DNA of 64,000 nucleotides from NCBI GenBank assembly GCA_018402085.1, contig JAGYJM010000002.1:682001-746000 (forward strand), read 5' to 3'. Below are positions 1-10,119 of the stretch, piece by piece. Numbering within the stretch: position 1 is the stretch's first letter; every line of letters starts with the position of its first letter. This DNA comes from Flavobacteriales bacterium (lineage in GTDB: Bacteria; Bacteroidota; Bacteroidia; Flavobacteriales_D; Sanyastnellaceae). The translations under genes were made by a program, and so were the position numbers. The notes below the pieces were generated by a model. The model was given only the letters and a program-made list of their open reading frames with translations, was not told the DNA's origin and did not search any database.

Positions 1-391
1 CAAAGAAGACGATGCGCGCATCAGGCTTGGCGACGCGAAGAATTTCTTTCTTCACCTTACCGAAATCTGCCTCACCGTAAAAGTGGTGCAGAGCGTCTCG
101 CAGAACGATGGTGTCAAACTGATTGTCTTTAAAAGGAAGCGCCTCTGCATTGGCTTCGCGGAAGGTACACTGCGGGTAGCGCTCCTGTGCCTTTGCTACG
201 GTTTCGCCGTGGTAGTCAATGCCAATGCTATTGAACCCCTTTTCAGTCAGGATAGCCGTTGTCGTGCCATGTCCGCAACCCATGTCCAGGATGTCTTTCC
301 CTTTGCACTGGTCGGCAATGTGATTGATGTGCTTACGATCCACGCGGCCCCAGAACATATCAAGGCGCTTCTCAGGATTTTTGATTTCCAT
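1..391 (-). CDS. Class I SAM-dependent methyltransferase (partial, runs off window start)
   Basis: Manual minus-strand translation from ATG at 391: MEIKNPEKRLDMFWGRVDRKHINHIADQCKGKDILDMGCGHGTTTAILTEKGFNSIGIDYHGE...; DMGCGHG SAM-binding motif I. Not in the ORF track because it is truncated. Confidence 0.85.
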   Translation of the reverse strand, partial: MEIKNPEKRLDMFWGRVDRKHINHIADQCKGKDILDMGCGHGTTTAILTEKGFNSIGIDYHGETVAKAQERYPQCTFREANAEALPFKDNQFDTIVLRDALHHFYGEADFGKVKKEILRVAKPDARIVFF

Positions 392-638
392 AAAACAGTA
401 AATAGCGTGCAGTCAATGCGGCTTTTGACGTGACCAAGATAGCTTTTTCAAAGTATGTGTCGATGGTGCAGGCTCTCAGCATAGAGCGGTTTCCGTTTTG
501 CGCATAAGAAAGAAACCCGAAATTAGAGGTTCGATGAAGCATTCTCGAAACATCGTTATGACGTTCTGCTAATTTTTAATTTTCAAGATTTAGCTTTCAA
601 TTTGCGGTCTTACAGGCAGCGCCTAACGTCTTATCCCT

Positions 639-1658
639 ATGACCGTAACCATTGTAATACCCTGTTTGAACGAAGAGCACTACATCGAGCGCTGCCTGGC
701 ATCGATTCGTTCACAGGATTTCCCGTCAGAACGGCTGGGTGTCTTCGTGGTAGATGGTATGAGTACCGACGGTACGCGTGATCGCATCCGGCCATTTCTG
801 GCCGAAAAAGAAGACGGATGCACGATTCACCTCATTGATAATCCGGATCGCTTTACCCCTCGCGCGCTGAACCTTGGTATTCAGGCGTCAGACAGTGATG
901 TGGTCATTATTCTCGGTGCGCATGCCGAGCTTAAAGAAGATTTCGTGCGCCGTAACCTGGAGGTACTGAATGAACAGCCCGAAGCGGGGTGCGTGGGCGG
1001 TGTGATTGAAAATGTGAATGAAAACACGACTGCCGAAGTGATTGCGCGCGCCATGAAGTCGCCATTTGGTGTGGGGAACGCGCGCTTCCGAACGGGTGGT
1101 AAAGCCGGCTTTGTCGATACAGTCGCCTTTGGGGCCTACCGGCGAGAGGTGTTTGAAACTGCTGGATTGTTCGACGAAGACCTCGTGCGCAACCAGGATG
1201 ATGAATTCAACTACCGCATACAGCAGCGCGGATTCAAGGTCTATTTTGACCCATCCATTCGCTCAAAATACTATGTGCGTGGCAGCTTCGGGAAGCTTTT
1301 CAGGCAATACCGGCAGTACGGTTACTGGAAGGTGTATGTGAACAAGAAGCACAACGCCGTAACAAGCATCCGCCAGATGATTCCGTTTTTATTTGTTGCC
1401 TATCTCGCTTTGAGCCTGCTGATATGGCTGCTTCGGGCTGACTGGGGCGGTTTCTTTTTGGGCGGACTCTTTCTCTGGTTTTTCGGTGCACTCACCGCGG
1501 CTTTCTTGCTGCGTACTCCTTCGCCAATGATTACGCCACTTATTCGCGCTTTCTTTACCTTACATTTGAGTTACGGACTGGGCTACGCGCATGGCATCTG
1601 GCATTTCTTAATCCTTCGCCGCGCACCCTCCAGCTCCGGTAAGCGAAGCACACGTTAA
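639..1658 (+). CDS. Glycosyltransferase family 2
   Basis: TVTIVIPCLNEEHYIERCLASIRSQ, VDGMSTDGTRD, C-terminal TM helices. Confidence 0.9.
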   Translation: MTVTIVIPCLNEEHYIERCLASIRSQDFPSERLGVFVVDGMSTDGTRDRIRPFLAEKEDGCTIHLIDNPDRFTPRALNLGIQASDSDVVIILGAHAELKEDFVRRNLEVLNEQPEAGCVGGVIENVNENTTAEVIARAMKSPFGVGNARFRTGGKAGFVDTVAFGAYRREVFETAGLFDEDLVRNQDDEFNYRIQQRGFKVYFDPSIRSKYYVRGSFGKLFRQYRQYGYWKVYVNKKHNAVTSIRQMIPFLFVAYLALSLLIWLLRADWGGFFLGGLFLWFFGALTAAFLLRTPSPMITPLIRAFFTLHLSYGLGYAHGIWHFLILRRAPSSSGKRSTR

Positions 1659-2887
1659 TGCCTTCATCCCGCACGATGCAGCGCCTCACAGAGGTGCACC
1701 ATTACCTCACCATTGCACTCGCTGTGCTGTTTCCCTTGAGCAAGCGTCTTGTGCCTCCGTTGATCATTTTGTGGGTGTTGCTTTCGTTTTTTCTTTTTTC
1801 GCGCAGAAATGCGCGGATGGCTTGGTCGACCTTGTTAATCATGGCTTCGTATTACGTCTGCAATGTGCTTTGGCTCTTTCCGAGTGAAGATCGGGATGCG
1901 GCGCTTTTCTCGCTTGAAGTGAAGGCTTCGTTGCTCGTTTTTCCGATGGTCTGGATGTTCCTGCCTCCGTTGAGCTTGAGGAAACGCCTCGATATTCTGC
2001 TCGCACTGGTCTGGGGCTGCCTCGCTTTTGTGGCGGCCAGCCTGATTCATGCCGTTGTGAGGTATTCAGCGACGGGTGATCCGCATGTCTTTTATTATGA
2101 TGACCTCGCCTGGATTTTTCACCCGACCTACCTCGCCACTTACGAAGCATTCGCGCTGGTGGTGCTGGGCAGGATGTACATCAAGAAGATTTTCGCTCTG
2201 GGACGTCCGTGGTTGCACCACCTGAGCGCGGTGTTGCTGATTGTGCATATCGGACTATTGTCATCGAAAGCAGGTTACCTCTGCGCATTGCTCGCGCTTT
2301 TGCTGGTTTCGATTCAGCAGCTGCAAAAGAAGCGCACCTTCGAGGCGGTGGGTTATATGGTCTTGGGTACGGGATTGTTGTTTGCGACCATTGCGGTTTC
2401 TCCTGCGGCATTGAGTCGGGTTCAGGAGACGACTTCTGCCGGAGAAGAGCTCGAGAATGTGCTTGGAGACGAAGAAGACACGCATGTGGTGGCCACCAGC
2501 AGCAGCGGTGCACGTCTGGTAGCCTGGCGCAGTTCATGGGAAGTGTTGGTGAAGAATCCGTTTGGAGTGGGTACGGGCGATGTGGTGCCTGAGCTGATGA
2601 AGATTTACCAGCGGGATCACGAAGAATACGCATTTCGGAAGAAGATGAATCCGCACAACCAGTTTCTTCAAGCAGGCGTAGCCTTTGGCTGGGTGGGTGT
2701 GCTGGTCTTGGTGGCGATTTTTTTAATGGGACTTCATCTTGCGCTGAAGCGCAAGGATTTTTTATTCCTCGCCTTTTTGTTGTTGCTCGGCATGAATATG
2801 CTGTTTGAATCTTTTCTCGAGGTACAATCGGGCGTGGTCTTTTTTGCCTTTTTCTACGGGTTTTTTGTGCGGTCGCCGTTGAGGTAA
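1658..2887 (+). CDS. O-antigen ligase family protein (polytopic membrane)
   Basis: Multi-TM; GVGTGDVVPELMKIY...NPHNQFLQAGVAFGWVG is typical of Wzy/WaaL proteins; overlaps the preceding stop. Confidence 0.8.
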   Translation: MPSSRTMQRLTEVHHYLTIALAVLFPLSKRLVPPLIILWVLLSFFLFSRRNARMAWSTLLIMASYYVCNVLWLFPSEDRDAALFSLEVKASLLVFPMVWMFLPPLSLRKRLDILLALVWGCLAFVAASLIHAVVRYSATGDPHVFYYDDLAWIFHPTYLATYEAFALVVLGRMYIKKIFALGRPWLHHLSAVLLIVHIGLLSSKAGYLCALLALLLVSIQQLQKKRTFEAVGYMVLGTGLLFATIAVSPAALSRVQETTSAGEELENVLGDEEDTHVVATSSSGARLVAWRSSWEVLVKNPFGVGTGDVVPELMKIYQRDHEEYAFRKKMNPHNQFLQAGVAFGWVGVLVLVAIFLMGLHLALKRKDFLFLAFLLLLGMNMLFESFLEVQSGVVFFAFFYGFFVRSPLR

Positions 2888-2927
2888 TTGTGAGGCTCTT
2901 TTTTTAATTTTCCCGATCTTCGTAGGC

Positions 2928-3584
2928 ATGCATACGAATGACGTGGGAGATATGAACGCGTATACCAAAGTGACAGCACTGATTGACTTCAACCATCCGG
3001 CGGTGAACGAGTTTCGCAGTTCACTCGAGCTGGAAGGGAAGACAGATACCGAAAAGGCACTATCCATCTACTATGCTGTACGCGACCGCATTCGCTACAA
3101 CCCATTCGATATTCGTTTCGAAGCTGAAGCACTCATGGCCGATAAGGTCTTGCAGAAGGGACACGGACATTGCGTTGATAAGGCACTCTTGTTCGTGACA
3201 CTCTGCAGGGCAGAGGGTATTCCTGCGCGTATTGGTTTAGCGAGGGTTCAGAACCACATGGGTACTGCGAAGCTCGAAGAAAAACTCGGTACCAATGTGC
3301 TCGCTCCGCACGGGTATGCAGAGGTATTTTTAAACGACAAATGGATCAAATGCACCCCCGCCTTCAACAAAGAACTCTGTGAGCGCCTCGGTGTTGAACC
3401 GCTTGATTTTGATGGTGAACATGACAGCATCTTTCAGGCTTATGACCGCGCAGGTGGAACCTTTATGCAGTACCTCGAAGACTACGGTACCTTTGCAGAT
3501 CTGCCCGTAGATTTCATCAGAGAGGTGATGGAAAAGACCTATCCGAATCTTTTTGACGACAAGGGACAGTTCTTGCTGGCTTGA
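2928..3584 (+). CDS. Transglutaminase-like cysteine protease family protein
   Basis: GHCVDKALLFVTLCRAEGIPARIG...PHGYAEVFLNDKWIKCTPAFN (Cys-His-Asp arrangement). Confidence 0.85.
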   Translation: MHTNDVGDMNAYTKVTALIDFNHPAVNEFRSSLELEGKTDTEKALSIYYAVRDRIRYNPFDIRFEAEALMADKVLQKGHGHCVDKALLFVTLCRAEGIPARIGLARVQNHMGTAKLEEKLGTNVLAPHGYAEVFLNDKWIKCTPAFNKELCERLGVEPLDFDGEHDSIFQAYDRAGGTFMQYLEDYGTFADLPVDFIREVMEKTYPNLFDDKGQFLLA

Positions 3585-3640
3585 CTTAGCGCTCTTTCTT
3601 ACGATCACAGACATTCCCCTGAAGAAGTCTCTTGACCTTG

Positions 3641-5278
3641 TTACTCCGCCACTGCAGCGCGGTCTTTGCTCTTGGCGTATTTGCGGGCTGCTTTCACGAA
3701 GCTCTGAAACAATGGGTGTGGCTTTGCTACCGTACTCTTGTATTCCGGGTGGAACTGCGCCCCAACGAAGTGTGGGTGTCCGTCAAGCTCAACGATTTCA
3801 ACCAGCTGGCTGTCAGGATTGACACCAGTAGCTTTCATACCGGCCTTTTCAAATGCTGCGAGGTAATCGTTGTTGAACTCAAAACGGTGGCGGTGGCGTT
3901 CTTCGATGTGTTTTTCGCCATAAGCCTTGTAGGAGATGCTTCCTTCAGAGAGTTCGCACGGGTAAGCGCCCAGTCGCATAGTGCCTCCAAGCGTGGTGAT
4001 GCTCTTCTGTTCGGCCATGAGGCTGATCACAGGGTGCGGAGTGTACTCTTTAATCTCGGTTGAGTGTGCCTTTTCGTAGCCAAGCACATTGCGTGCAAAC
4101 TCAATCACGGCGCACTGCATACCGAGGCAGATCCCGAAGAAGGGTACCTTCTCTTCGCGCGCATAGCGGATCGCGGTGAGCTTGCCGTCAATACCCCGGG
4201 AACCGAAGCCCGGCGCCACGAGAATACCGTCTACATCGCCCAGTTCTTCTTCGAGGTTGCGCTCTGTTAAAGTCTCGCTGTGCACCCATTTGATGTCAAC
4301 CTTCACCTCATTGGCCGCGCCGGCGTGGTCGAAGGCCTCGGCAATCGATTTGTAGGCATCTTTGAGTTCAACATACTTGCCGACAAGCGCGATCTTGACC
4401 TGATGCTTCGGGTTCTTGTAACGATCGAGAAACTGCATCCACTTTTTTAGGTCAGGCTTGCGGCGATTCTTAAGGTTAAGCTTCTCGAGTACCACTTCAT
4501 CGAACTTTTCTTCGAGCATAAGCAGCGGCACATCATAGATGGTCTCGGCATCAATGCTTTGGATGACCGCGTTGAGCTTAACGTTGCAGAACCGTGCAAC
4601 CTTGCTTCGCACTGATGGGGTAAGCTCATGCTCGGTACGACAAACCAGAACGTCTGGCTGCACGCCAAACTCCAGGAGCTGCTTCACACTGTGCTGTGTA
4701 GGTTTTGTCTTTAGCTCGCCGGCGGCAGAGAGGTAAGGAATCAGGGTGAGGTGTACGACCAGTACATCGTTGGGCTTCTCCCATTTCATCTGTCGTACCG
4801 CTTCAATGTAGGGCAGTGACTCAATGTCGCCCACCGTTCCGCCTATTTCAGTAATCACGAAGTCGAATTCGCTCTTCGAACCGAGGATCTGCACACAGCG
4901 CTTGATTTCGTCGGTAATATGGGGTACAATCTGCACCGTCTTTCCGAGGTACTCTCCTTTGCGTTCTTTGTTGATGACCGACTGGTAGATGCGGCCCGTT
5001 GTGACATTATTGGCCTGAGAGGTTGATACATTCAGAAAACGCTCGTAATGACCGAGGTCAAGATCGGTTTCCGCACCGTCATCGGTCACATAGCATTCAC
5101 CGTGTTCGTAAGGGTTTAACGTGCCGGGATCTACGTTGATGTAAGGGTCAAGCTTCTGGATAGTTACACGGTAACCGCGTGCTTGCAGTAGTTTAGCCAG
5201 TGAGGCTGAAATGATGCCCTTACCCAGGCTGGAGGTTACGCCTCCGGTGACGAAGACGTACTTGGTTGATTGGTTCAT
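3641..5278 (-). CDS. pyrG: CTP synthase
   Basis: [57 protein letters not shown]-terminal GATase FFGICLGMQ. Confidence 0.98.
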   Translation of the reverse strand: MNQSTKYVFVTGGVTSSLGKGIISASLAKLLQARGYRVTIQKLDPYINVDPGTLNPYEHGECYVTDDGAETDLDLGHYERFLNVSTSQANNVTTGRIYQSVINKERKGEYLGKTVQIVPHITDEIKRCVQILGSKSEFDFVITEIGGTVGDIESLPYIEAVRQMKWEKPNDVLVVHLTLIPYLSAAGELKTKPTQHSVKQLLEFGVQPDVLVCRTEHELTPSVRSKVARFCNVKLNAVIQSIDAETIYDVPLLMLEEKFDEVVLEKLNLKNRRKPDLKKWMQFLDRYKNPKHQVKIALVGKYVELKDAYKSIAEAFDHAGAANEVKVDIKWVHSETLTERNLEEELGDVDGILVAPGFGSRGIDGKLTAIRYAREEKVPFFGICLGMQCAVIEFARNVLGYEKAHSTEIKEYTPHPVISLMAEQKSITTLGGTMRLGAYPCELSEGSISYKAYGEKHIEERHRHRFEFNNDYLAAFEKAGMKATGVNPDSQLVEIVELDGHPHFVGAQFHPEYKSTVAKPHPLFQSFVKAARKYAKSKDRAAVAE

Positions 5279-5552
5279 TGTCCCGTTGTGTGCATACGGG
5301 ACTCAAAATTACAGTTTTCGAATGGAGCAGGAAGGGTTCGTGGATAAATTGTTGAGATCGGGTGGTCGCAGGCATAAAGTTGAGCTGCCTGTCTGGTGCT
5401 GTTACCGAAGTGACGTGGGTTCACTGATGGTACATGGTTGGTGGCTGGCGTCAGCGCAAAAGCGCTGGATGAATCTTTCTTCGTCCAAATACCGACATGT
5501 ATCCTGCCTTGTTCGGGAAAACGAGCCCTCAACGGAGACCAGACGAGTCCGT

Positions 5553-6653
5553 TTATTCGTCAAGACTCTGGGTGAGCGACCGCACCACTTTAAATCCCGA
5601 GAGGAATTCGCGAGCAATGATGCGAATCAGTGTATAAGCCGGAATCGCCAGTATCATACCACCCACACCTGCCAGCGTGCCCGCCATGGTTATCACAAGA
5701 AAAATCTCCAATGGATGTGCCTTCACGCTATTGCCGAAGATATACGGTTGTACCAGAAAGTTATCAATCAATTGAGCGGTGATGAAGGTGCCGGCAATTT
5801 TATAGATCAGCGGCATAATTTCAGTGCTGAAATCAAGGTCGATATTGGCCGTAATTGTGATCAGCAAAGCAATGGCTGCGCCTATGTACGGACCGAGGTA
5901 AGGAATTAGGTTGATGAACCCTGCCAGAAATCCGATCAGAAAGGCATTCTCAATTCCGAAAATGCTGAGTCCGGCCGTGATCAGAATGGTCATGATCGAC
6001 ACCTGAATCAAGAGCCCGCCGAAGTATCGACTGAGCAGCTTTCTTGTGCGGTTGACCACGTTCTCCATTTGCTGCATCTGTTGATCAGGAGTGGCTTTCA
6101 GAATGGCCCTCGGCAGCATCTCGCGGTCTCGCAAGAAGAAGAAAGCAATGAAGAGTACAGAAAACAACGTGATCAGCACATTACCGATCAGTCCGAATAC
6201 ATTGTTGAACACCCCGCGGATGTCGCTGAAACTCACCACTTCCTTGACTTGCTGCACAATATACTCTTCATTGCTTCGCTCGTCACCACTGAGGTTATAG
6301 GGCTCAAGCGAGGAGAGTATATTTGAGAACTCTCTCTGCAGGTTCACCGTCACTTGATCTACATTGATTTTTGAAAGCGACTTTGCTTCCGATGCCACTA
6401 AGGGGGCAAACAAGGCAAAAAACAGGTAAATCAATACCAGAAACGCTAACAGGGTTACCACTGATGCCACACTTGAAGGCACGTGCCACGTACCAATCTT
6501 GATACTTTGCAAGAAATTCACAAGCGGGCCTCCAATAAATGAAACCACCGCCGCAATCAACACCCAGGCGACCACATTCTGAAAGTACCAGACCGCAAGA
6601 CACAGCAGGGCGAGTCCGACCATCCCAAGTACAATCCGCGCTCGGCGACTCAC
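5553..6653 (-). CDS. AI-2E family transporter
   Basis: GFINLIPYLGPYIGAAIALL, LIDNFLVQPYIFGNSVKAHPLEIFLVI; GTG start overlapping the upstream gene. Confidence 0.92.
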   Translation of the reverse strand: MSRRARIVLGMVGLALLCLAVWYFQNVVAWVLIAAVVSFIGGPLVNFLQSIKIGTWHVPSSVASVVTLLAFLVLIYLFFALFAPLVASEAKSLSKINVDQVTVNLQREFSNILSSLEPYNLSGDERSNEEYIVQQVKEVVSFSDIRGVFNNVFGLIGNVLITLFSVLFIAFFFLRDREMLPRAILKATPDQQMQQMENVVNRTRKLLSRYFGGLLIQVSIMTILITAGLSIFGIENAFLIGFLAGFINLIPYLGPYIGAAIALLITITANIDLDFSTEIMPLIYKIAGTFITAQLIDNFLVQPYIFGNSVKAHPLEIFLVITMAGTLAGVGGMILAIPAYTLIRIIAREFLSGFKVVRSLTQSLDE

Positions 6654-7153
6654 AGTAATTCTTTATGTTGTTTCGGGAAGTCGTGAAATACGATGCTTCC
6701 GCAACCGTTTCCGCAATGCTCCCAGGTCTCGAGCTCCATCTCAATGGTCACCACACCGTTGGTTGGCATATGCACTATTTCACCTGTGAGGTATTCGGTT
6801 AAGTAGCTGAACCCCGGGTTGTGACCAAACATCAATACACGAACGCAATCATTGTCGATGGCATTGATCACATCCATCAGATGTGAAACCGAAGCTTCAT
6901 AGATGCGCTCGTCTACGCGAATTTCGTTCTCTGGTTGACCAAAGACCTTCGCATATTCAAGTGCTGTATGATAAGCCCGTCTGGCAGGCGATGAAATGAT
7001 GCAGTCAGGCGCGGGGTGCTCCTCTTTCATTAACCTGGCCATGAATGGAGCATCGCGCACGCCCCGCTCATTGAGCGGACGTTCAATGTCAGGGAGACTG
7101 TCTTGTTGCCACGATGATTTTGCGTGGCGGATGAGGGTGAGTGATCGTTTCAT
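6650..7153 (-). CDS. sixA: SixA-like histidine phosphatase
   Basis: KRSLTLIRHAKSSW (RHG-type motif), VLMFGHNPGFSYL. Confidence 0.88.
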   Translation of the reverse strand: MKRSLTLIRHAKSSWQQDSLPDIERPLNERGVRDAPFMARLMKEEHPAPDCIISSPARRAYHTALEYAKVFGQPENEIRVDERIYEASVSHLMDVINAIDNDCVRVLMFGHNPGFSYLTEYLTGEIVHMPTNGVVTIEMELETWEHCGNGCGSIVFHDFPKQHKELL

Positions 7154-7274
7154 TTCACCGAAAATAGCAATTCAATGCGTGATACAGACAAGAATTTCGC
7201 ATCCGCCCATTTTTGGGCGAATCTAAAAATGAGATGCGGTATGAAAAACTTATTTTTGTAGGAAACCCTAAAAA

Positions 7275-7940
7275 ATGGCAAGCGAAACAGTTGAGAATTA
7301 CCTCAAGTGTATTTACACCCTGCAAAGCGACCAGGAAGATGGCGTGAGCACGAATGCCATCGCTGAGCGACTTGAAACACAGGCATCATCGGTGACAGAC
7401 ATGCTGAAGAAGTTGCGCAGCAAGAAGCTGGTAGAGTATAAGAAGTACAAAGGGGCTACATTGACAGAATCAGGGCGCCGCATAGCGGTTGATATTGTGC
7501 GGCGTCACCGCTTATGGGAGGTCTTTCTGGTTGAAAAACTTGATTACAAGTGGGATGAAGTGCATGAAATCGCCGAAGAACTCGAGCATGTGGGCCCGGA
7601 TGACTTCATTCAGCGACTTGACAACTTTCTCGGGGAGCCTGAATTTGATCCGCACGGCGATCCCATACCGGATTCGGAGGGTAACCTCAACGATACGCGA
7701 GATGCCGTGCCGGTGGCAAGTTTAGAGCCCGGGCAGCGCGGTAAGGTAGTAGGCGTGCGCGATTCTTCTGCTGATTTTCTCCAGTACCTTGATTCGGTGA
7801 AGCTCAACCTGGGGGCAGAGTTGCTGCTTAAAGAGCGCTTTTCATTTGACCAGTCGCTTTTGCTCGATGTAGATGATTCACCCCGCCAGATTTCGCAGCT
7901 CGTGGCGCGAAACCTCCTTGTGATTAAACAACACTCATGA
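7275..7940 (+). CDS. DtxR/MntR-family metal-dependent transcriptional regulator
   Basis: SETVENYLKCIYTLQ...VSTNAIAERLETQASSVTDMLKKL; DtxR dimerisation region and FeoA/SH3-like C-terminus. Confidence 0.93.
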   Translation: MASETVENYLKCIYTLQSDQEDGVSTNAIAERLETQASSVTDMLKKLRSKKLVEYKKYKGATLTESGRRIAVDIVRRHRLWEVFLVEKLDYKWDEVHEIAEELEHVGPDDFIQRLDNFLGEPEFDPHGDPIPDSEGNLNDTRDAVPVASLEPGQRGKVVGVRDSSADFLQYLDSVKLNLGAELLLKERFSFDQSLLLDVDDSPRQISQLVARNLLVIKQHS

Positions 7941-8758
7941 ACAGTCTGATCTCATTTTTTGAAGAAATTGACCCGATTACCGGGGCGTTGATTGCAACGG
8001 TCTTTACATGGTTGATGACTGCGGCCGGAGCTTCGCTGGTTTTTTTCTTTAAAGACCTTCAGCGCAAAGCGCTGGATGGGATGCTCGGCTTTACCGGAGG
8101 GGTAATGATCGCTGCAAGTTTCTGGTCGTTGCTTGCACCTGCCATTGAGATGAGTGAGGGAGAAGGCTTTCGGAAGGCCATTCCGGCAGCTATCGGCTTT
8201 CTTACCGGGGCGCTCTTTCTCTACTTTCTTGACAAATACCTGCCGCACCTGCACATCAATTTCAAGCGCGAAGAAGCTGAAGGAATTGAAACCAACTGGC
8301 ATAAAACCACCCTGTTGGTGTTGGCCATCACCCTGCACAACATCCCGGAGGGGCTCGCAGTAGGCGTCTTGTTTGGCGGTGCAGCAGCCGGACTCGAGGG
8401 AGCATCGATCGGTGCTGCGGTCGCCCTGGCGATCGGTATCGGTATTCAGAACTTTCCGGAGGGCATAGCCGTCAGCATGCCCTTGCGTCGGCAGGGGGTG
8501 TCACGGCGTAAATCAGCATGGTACGGGCAGTTGTCAGCCATTGTTGAGCCCATTGCCGGGGTGCTCGGGGCCTTGCTGGTGATCCAGATTGAGCCTATTC
8601 TCCCTTATGCGCTGGCCTTTGCCGCAGGCGCTATGATTTATGTAGTAGTAGAGGAGGTGATCCCGGAGACCCAGCGCGACAAATACACCGATATCGCCAC
8701 ACTCGGGCTCATTGCCGGCTTCATTGTGATGATGCTGCTCGATGTGGGGCTGGGCTAA
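7937..8758 (+). CDS. ZIP family metal transporter
   Basis: LAITLHNIPEGLAVGVLFGG and GIQNFPEGIAVSMPL metal-binding motifs; ATGA overlap with the DtxR gene. Confidence 0.93.
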   Translation: MNSLISFFEEIDPITGALIATVFTWLMTAAGASLVFFFKDLQRKALDGMLGFTGGVMIAASFWSLLAPAIEMSEGEGFRKAIPAAIGFLTGALFLYFLDKYLPHLHINFKREEAEGIETNWHKTTLLVLAITLHNIPEGLAVGVLFGGAAAGLEGASIGAAVALAIGIGIQNFPEGIAVSMPLRRQGVSRRKSAWYGQLSAIVEPIAGVLGALLVIQIEPILPYALAFAAGAMIYVVVEEVIPETQRDKYTDIATLGLIAGFIVMMLLDVGLG

Positions 8759-9291
8759 AGCTTCATACGCCGGAAAACGAGCGTGACAAAAACGAGTAAA
8801 AATGCCGGAAAAGGACTCTGCGTAAAGCCGAGAAACTCACGCGATACATTGTAGGCCGCCTCTTTCATACCGGTGATGCTTCCCACGAAAAGCAGAACTC
8901 CACTCACGAGCACGGCCGCCAGTGTGATCAATAGCAACATTTTTATCGGCTTGAACGCTTCCAAAAAGATACGAATAAAGACCAGGTTCAGCACGAAATG
9001 GATCAGGATGAGCGCCTGGGCAAGCACCCATTTTGAGGCCTTTAGCTGCGTTTCTGACAGATGATGCAGCAGTTTCCATTCGCGGTGGTGTGCGTAATAA
9101 TCTAGCAATGGCCACTGAGAGCGCATGGCATTGAGGGCTTCTGACCGCTCTTCAGGAGCCTGTTCAAAGAACGCCGCGTTACCTGCGGTCATATCCAGGT
9201 AAAAGTTGACATTGAGTTTAGCGGTTTCCTGCAGAAACAGCATACCGAGCATCAGTGGAACCAGAAGCAGGGCGAGGTACTTCTTAGGCAT
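8755..9291 (-). CDS. Exosortase F system-associated membrane protein
   Basis: Start at MPKKYLALLLVPLMLGMLFLQETAKLNVNFY; multi-TM; overlaps the 3' end of the XrtF-like gene. Confidence 0.75.
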   Translation of the reverse strand: MPKKYLALLLVPLMLGMLFLQETAKLNVNFYLDMTAGNAAFFEQAPEERSEALNAMRSQWPLLDYYAHHREWKLLHHLSETQLKASKWVLAQALILIHFVLNLVFIRIFLEAFKPIKMLLLITLAAVLVSGVLLFVGSITGMKEAAYNVSREFLGFTQSPFPAFLLVFVTLVFRRMKL

Positions 9292-9835
9292 GGGACGCCT
9301 GTTTGCGGTTCTTGCCGGCCGGACTAAAGAACTGAATCCAGCCGTACCACAGTGCGAAAACCACACCGTAAACGATAATGGTAAAGGTATAGTCGTGGTT
9401 GAATTGCAGCCAGGCCGGATTGATATTTACGATAATCGCAAGGGCAACTACCCGAATGACATTCACCCAATGCACCACTAGCATACCTGCCGGAATGTAC
9501 CAAAGCTTATGTTTGAGAGGTCCGGGAAAGGCAAAAATGAAAATGGCAAACAAGGCAAATAGGGCCACGCCGTCACATGCTTCACCAACATAGAGAGAAG
9601 GCGCTCCTTCAATTCCTACACGGTTCATCCAGGGGGCGGCTTCAAATTGGGTTAGTGCATAACCTGAAAGCTCGAGGATCCATTCACTCCCTTGCACAAT
9701 CCAGACGATTACCCACTCATCTAAAGAGGTATCAGGACGAAGCCAGAATTCATACGCCACATACCAAGACAGGTAACTCAGGCCTCCCAGCAGAAGAAAA
9801 CGCAGAAGGGGATTATCCTTCAGTCGCTCCCACAT
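9284..9835 (-). CDS. xrtF: Exosortase family protein XrtF
   Basis: Multi-TM with exosortase/archaeosortase residues Cys (GEACDGVALF), Arg (VNVIRVVAL), His (FNHDYTFTI). Confidence 0.85.
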   Translation of the reverse strand: MWERLKDNPLLRFLLLGGLSYLSWYVAYEFWLRPDTSLDEWVIVWIVQGSEWILELSGYALTQFEAAPWMNRVGIEGAPSLYVGEACDGVALFALFAIFIFAFPGPLKHKLWYIPAGMLVVHWVNVIRVVALAIIVNINPAWLQFNHDYTFTIIVYGVVFALWYGWIQFFSPAGKNRKQASHA

Positions 9836-9837
9836 GA

Positions 9838-10080
9838 TCAGTTTTTACGGCTGAGGTCGTAAGCTTTTTTACCGCCGAAGGCTACACCCGCCGCTATTAA
9901 GGCGCTTAGACCACCATCAATCGGAATACAAGGGTCACCAAAAGGACCTCCGCAAGGGTCACCACCGTCATCCGGAAACGGAGCCGTTTGTGCGAATGAC
10001 ACTGCCGGCAAGGCAAGCAGGGCGATGAGAGCACCTCGACATATCCACTTTTTCAGCATCATAGTCATTTGATTAAACAC
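9838..10080 (-). CDS. Small secreted protein with likely PID-CTERM sorting signal; candidate XrtF substrate
   Basis: 80 aa: signal peptide, short Pro/Gly/Asp/Cys-rich middle, then PIDGGLSALIAAGVAFGGKKAYDLSRKN (PIDGG, TM, basic tail); directly upstream of xrtF. Confidence 0.75.
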   Translation of the reverse strand: MFNQMTMMLKKWICRGALIALLALPAVSFAQTAPFPDDGGDPCGGPFGDPCIPIDGGLSALIAAGVAFGGKKAYDLSRKN

Positions 10081-10119
10081 AAATATAAGACTTGTTCGCC
10101 TCGTTTTACATTGTTTAGT

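Noticed and set aside
3632-4270. ORFs 3632..4063 and 4064..4270 on the plus strand
   Set aside because: Antisense to pyrG, which has unambiguous full-length coding on the minus strand.
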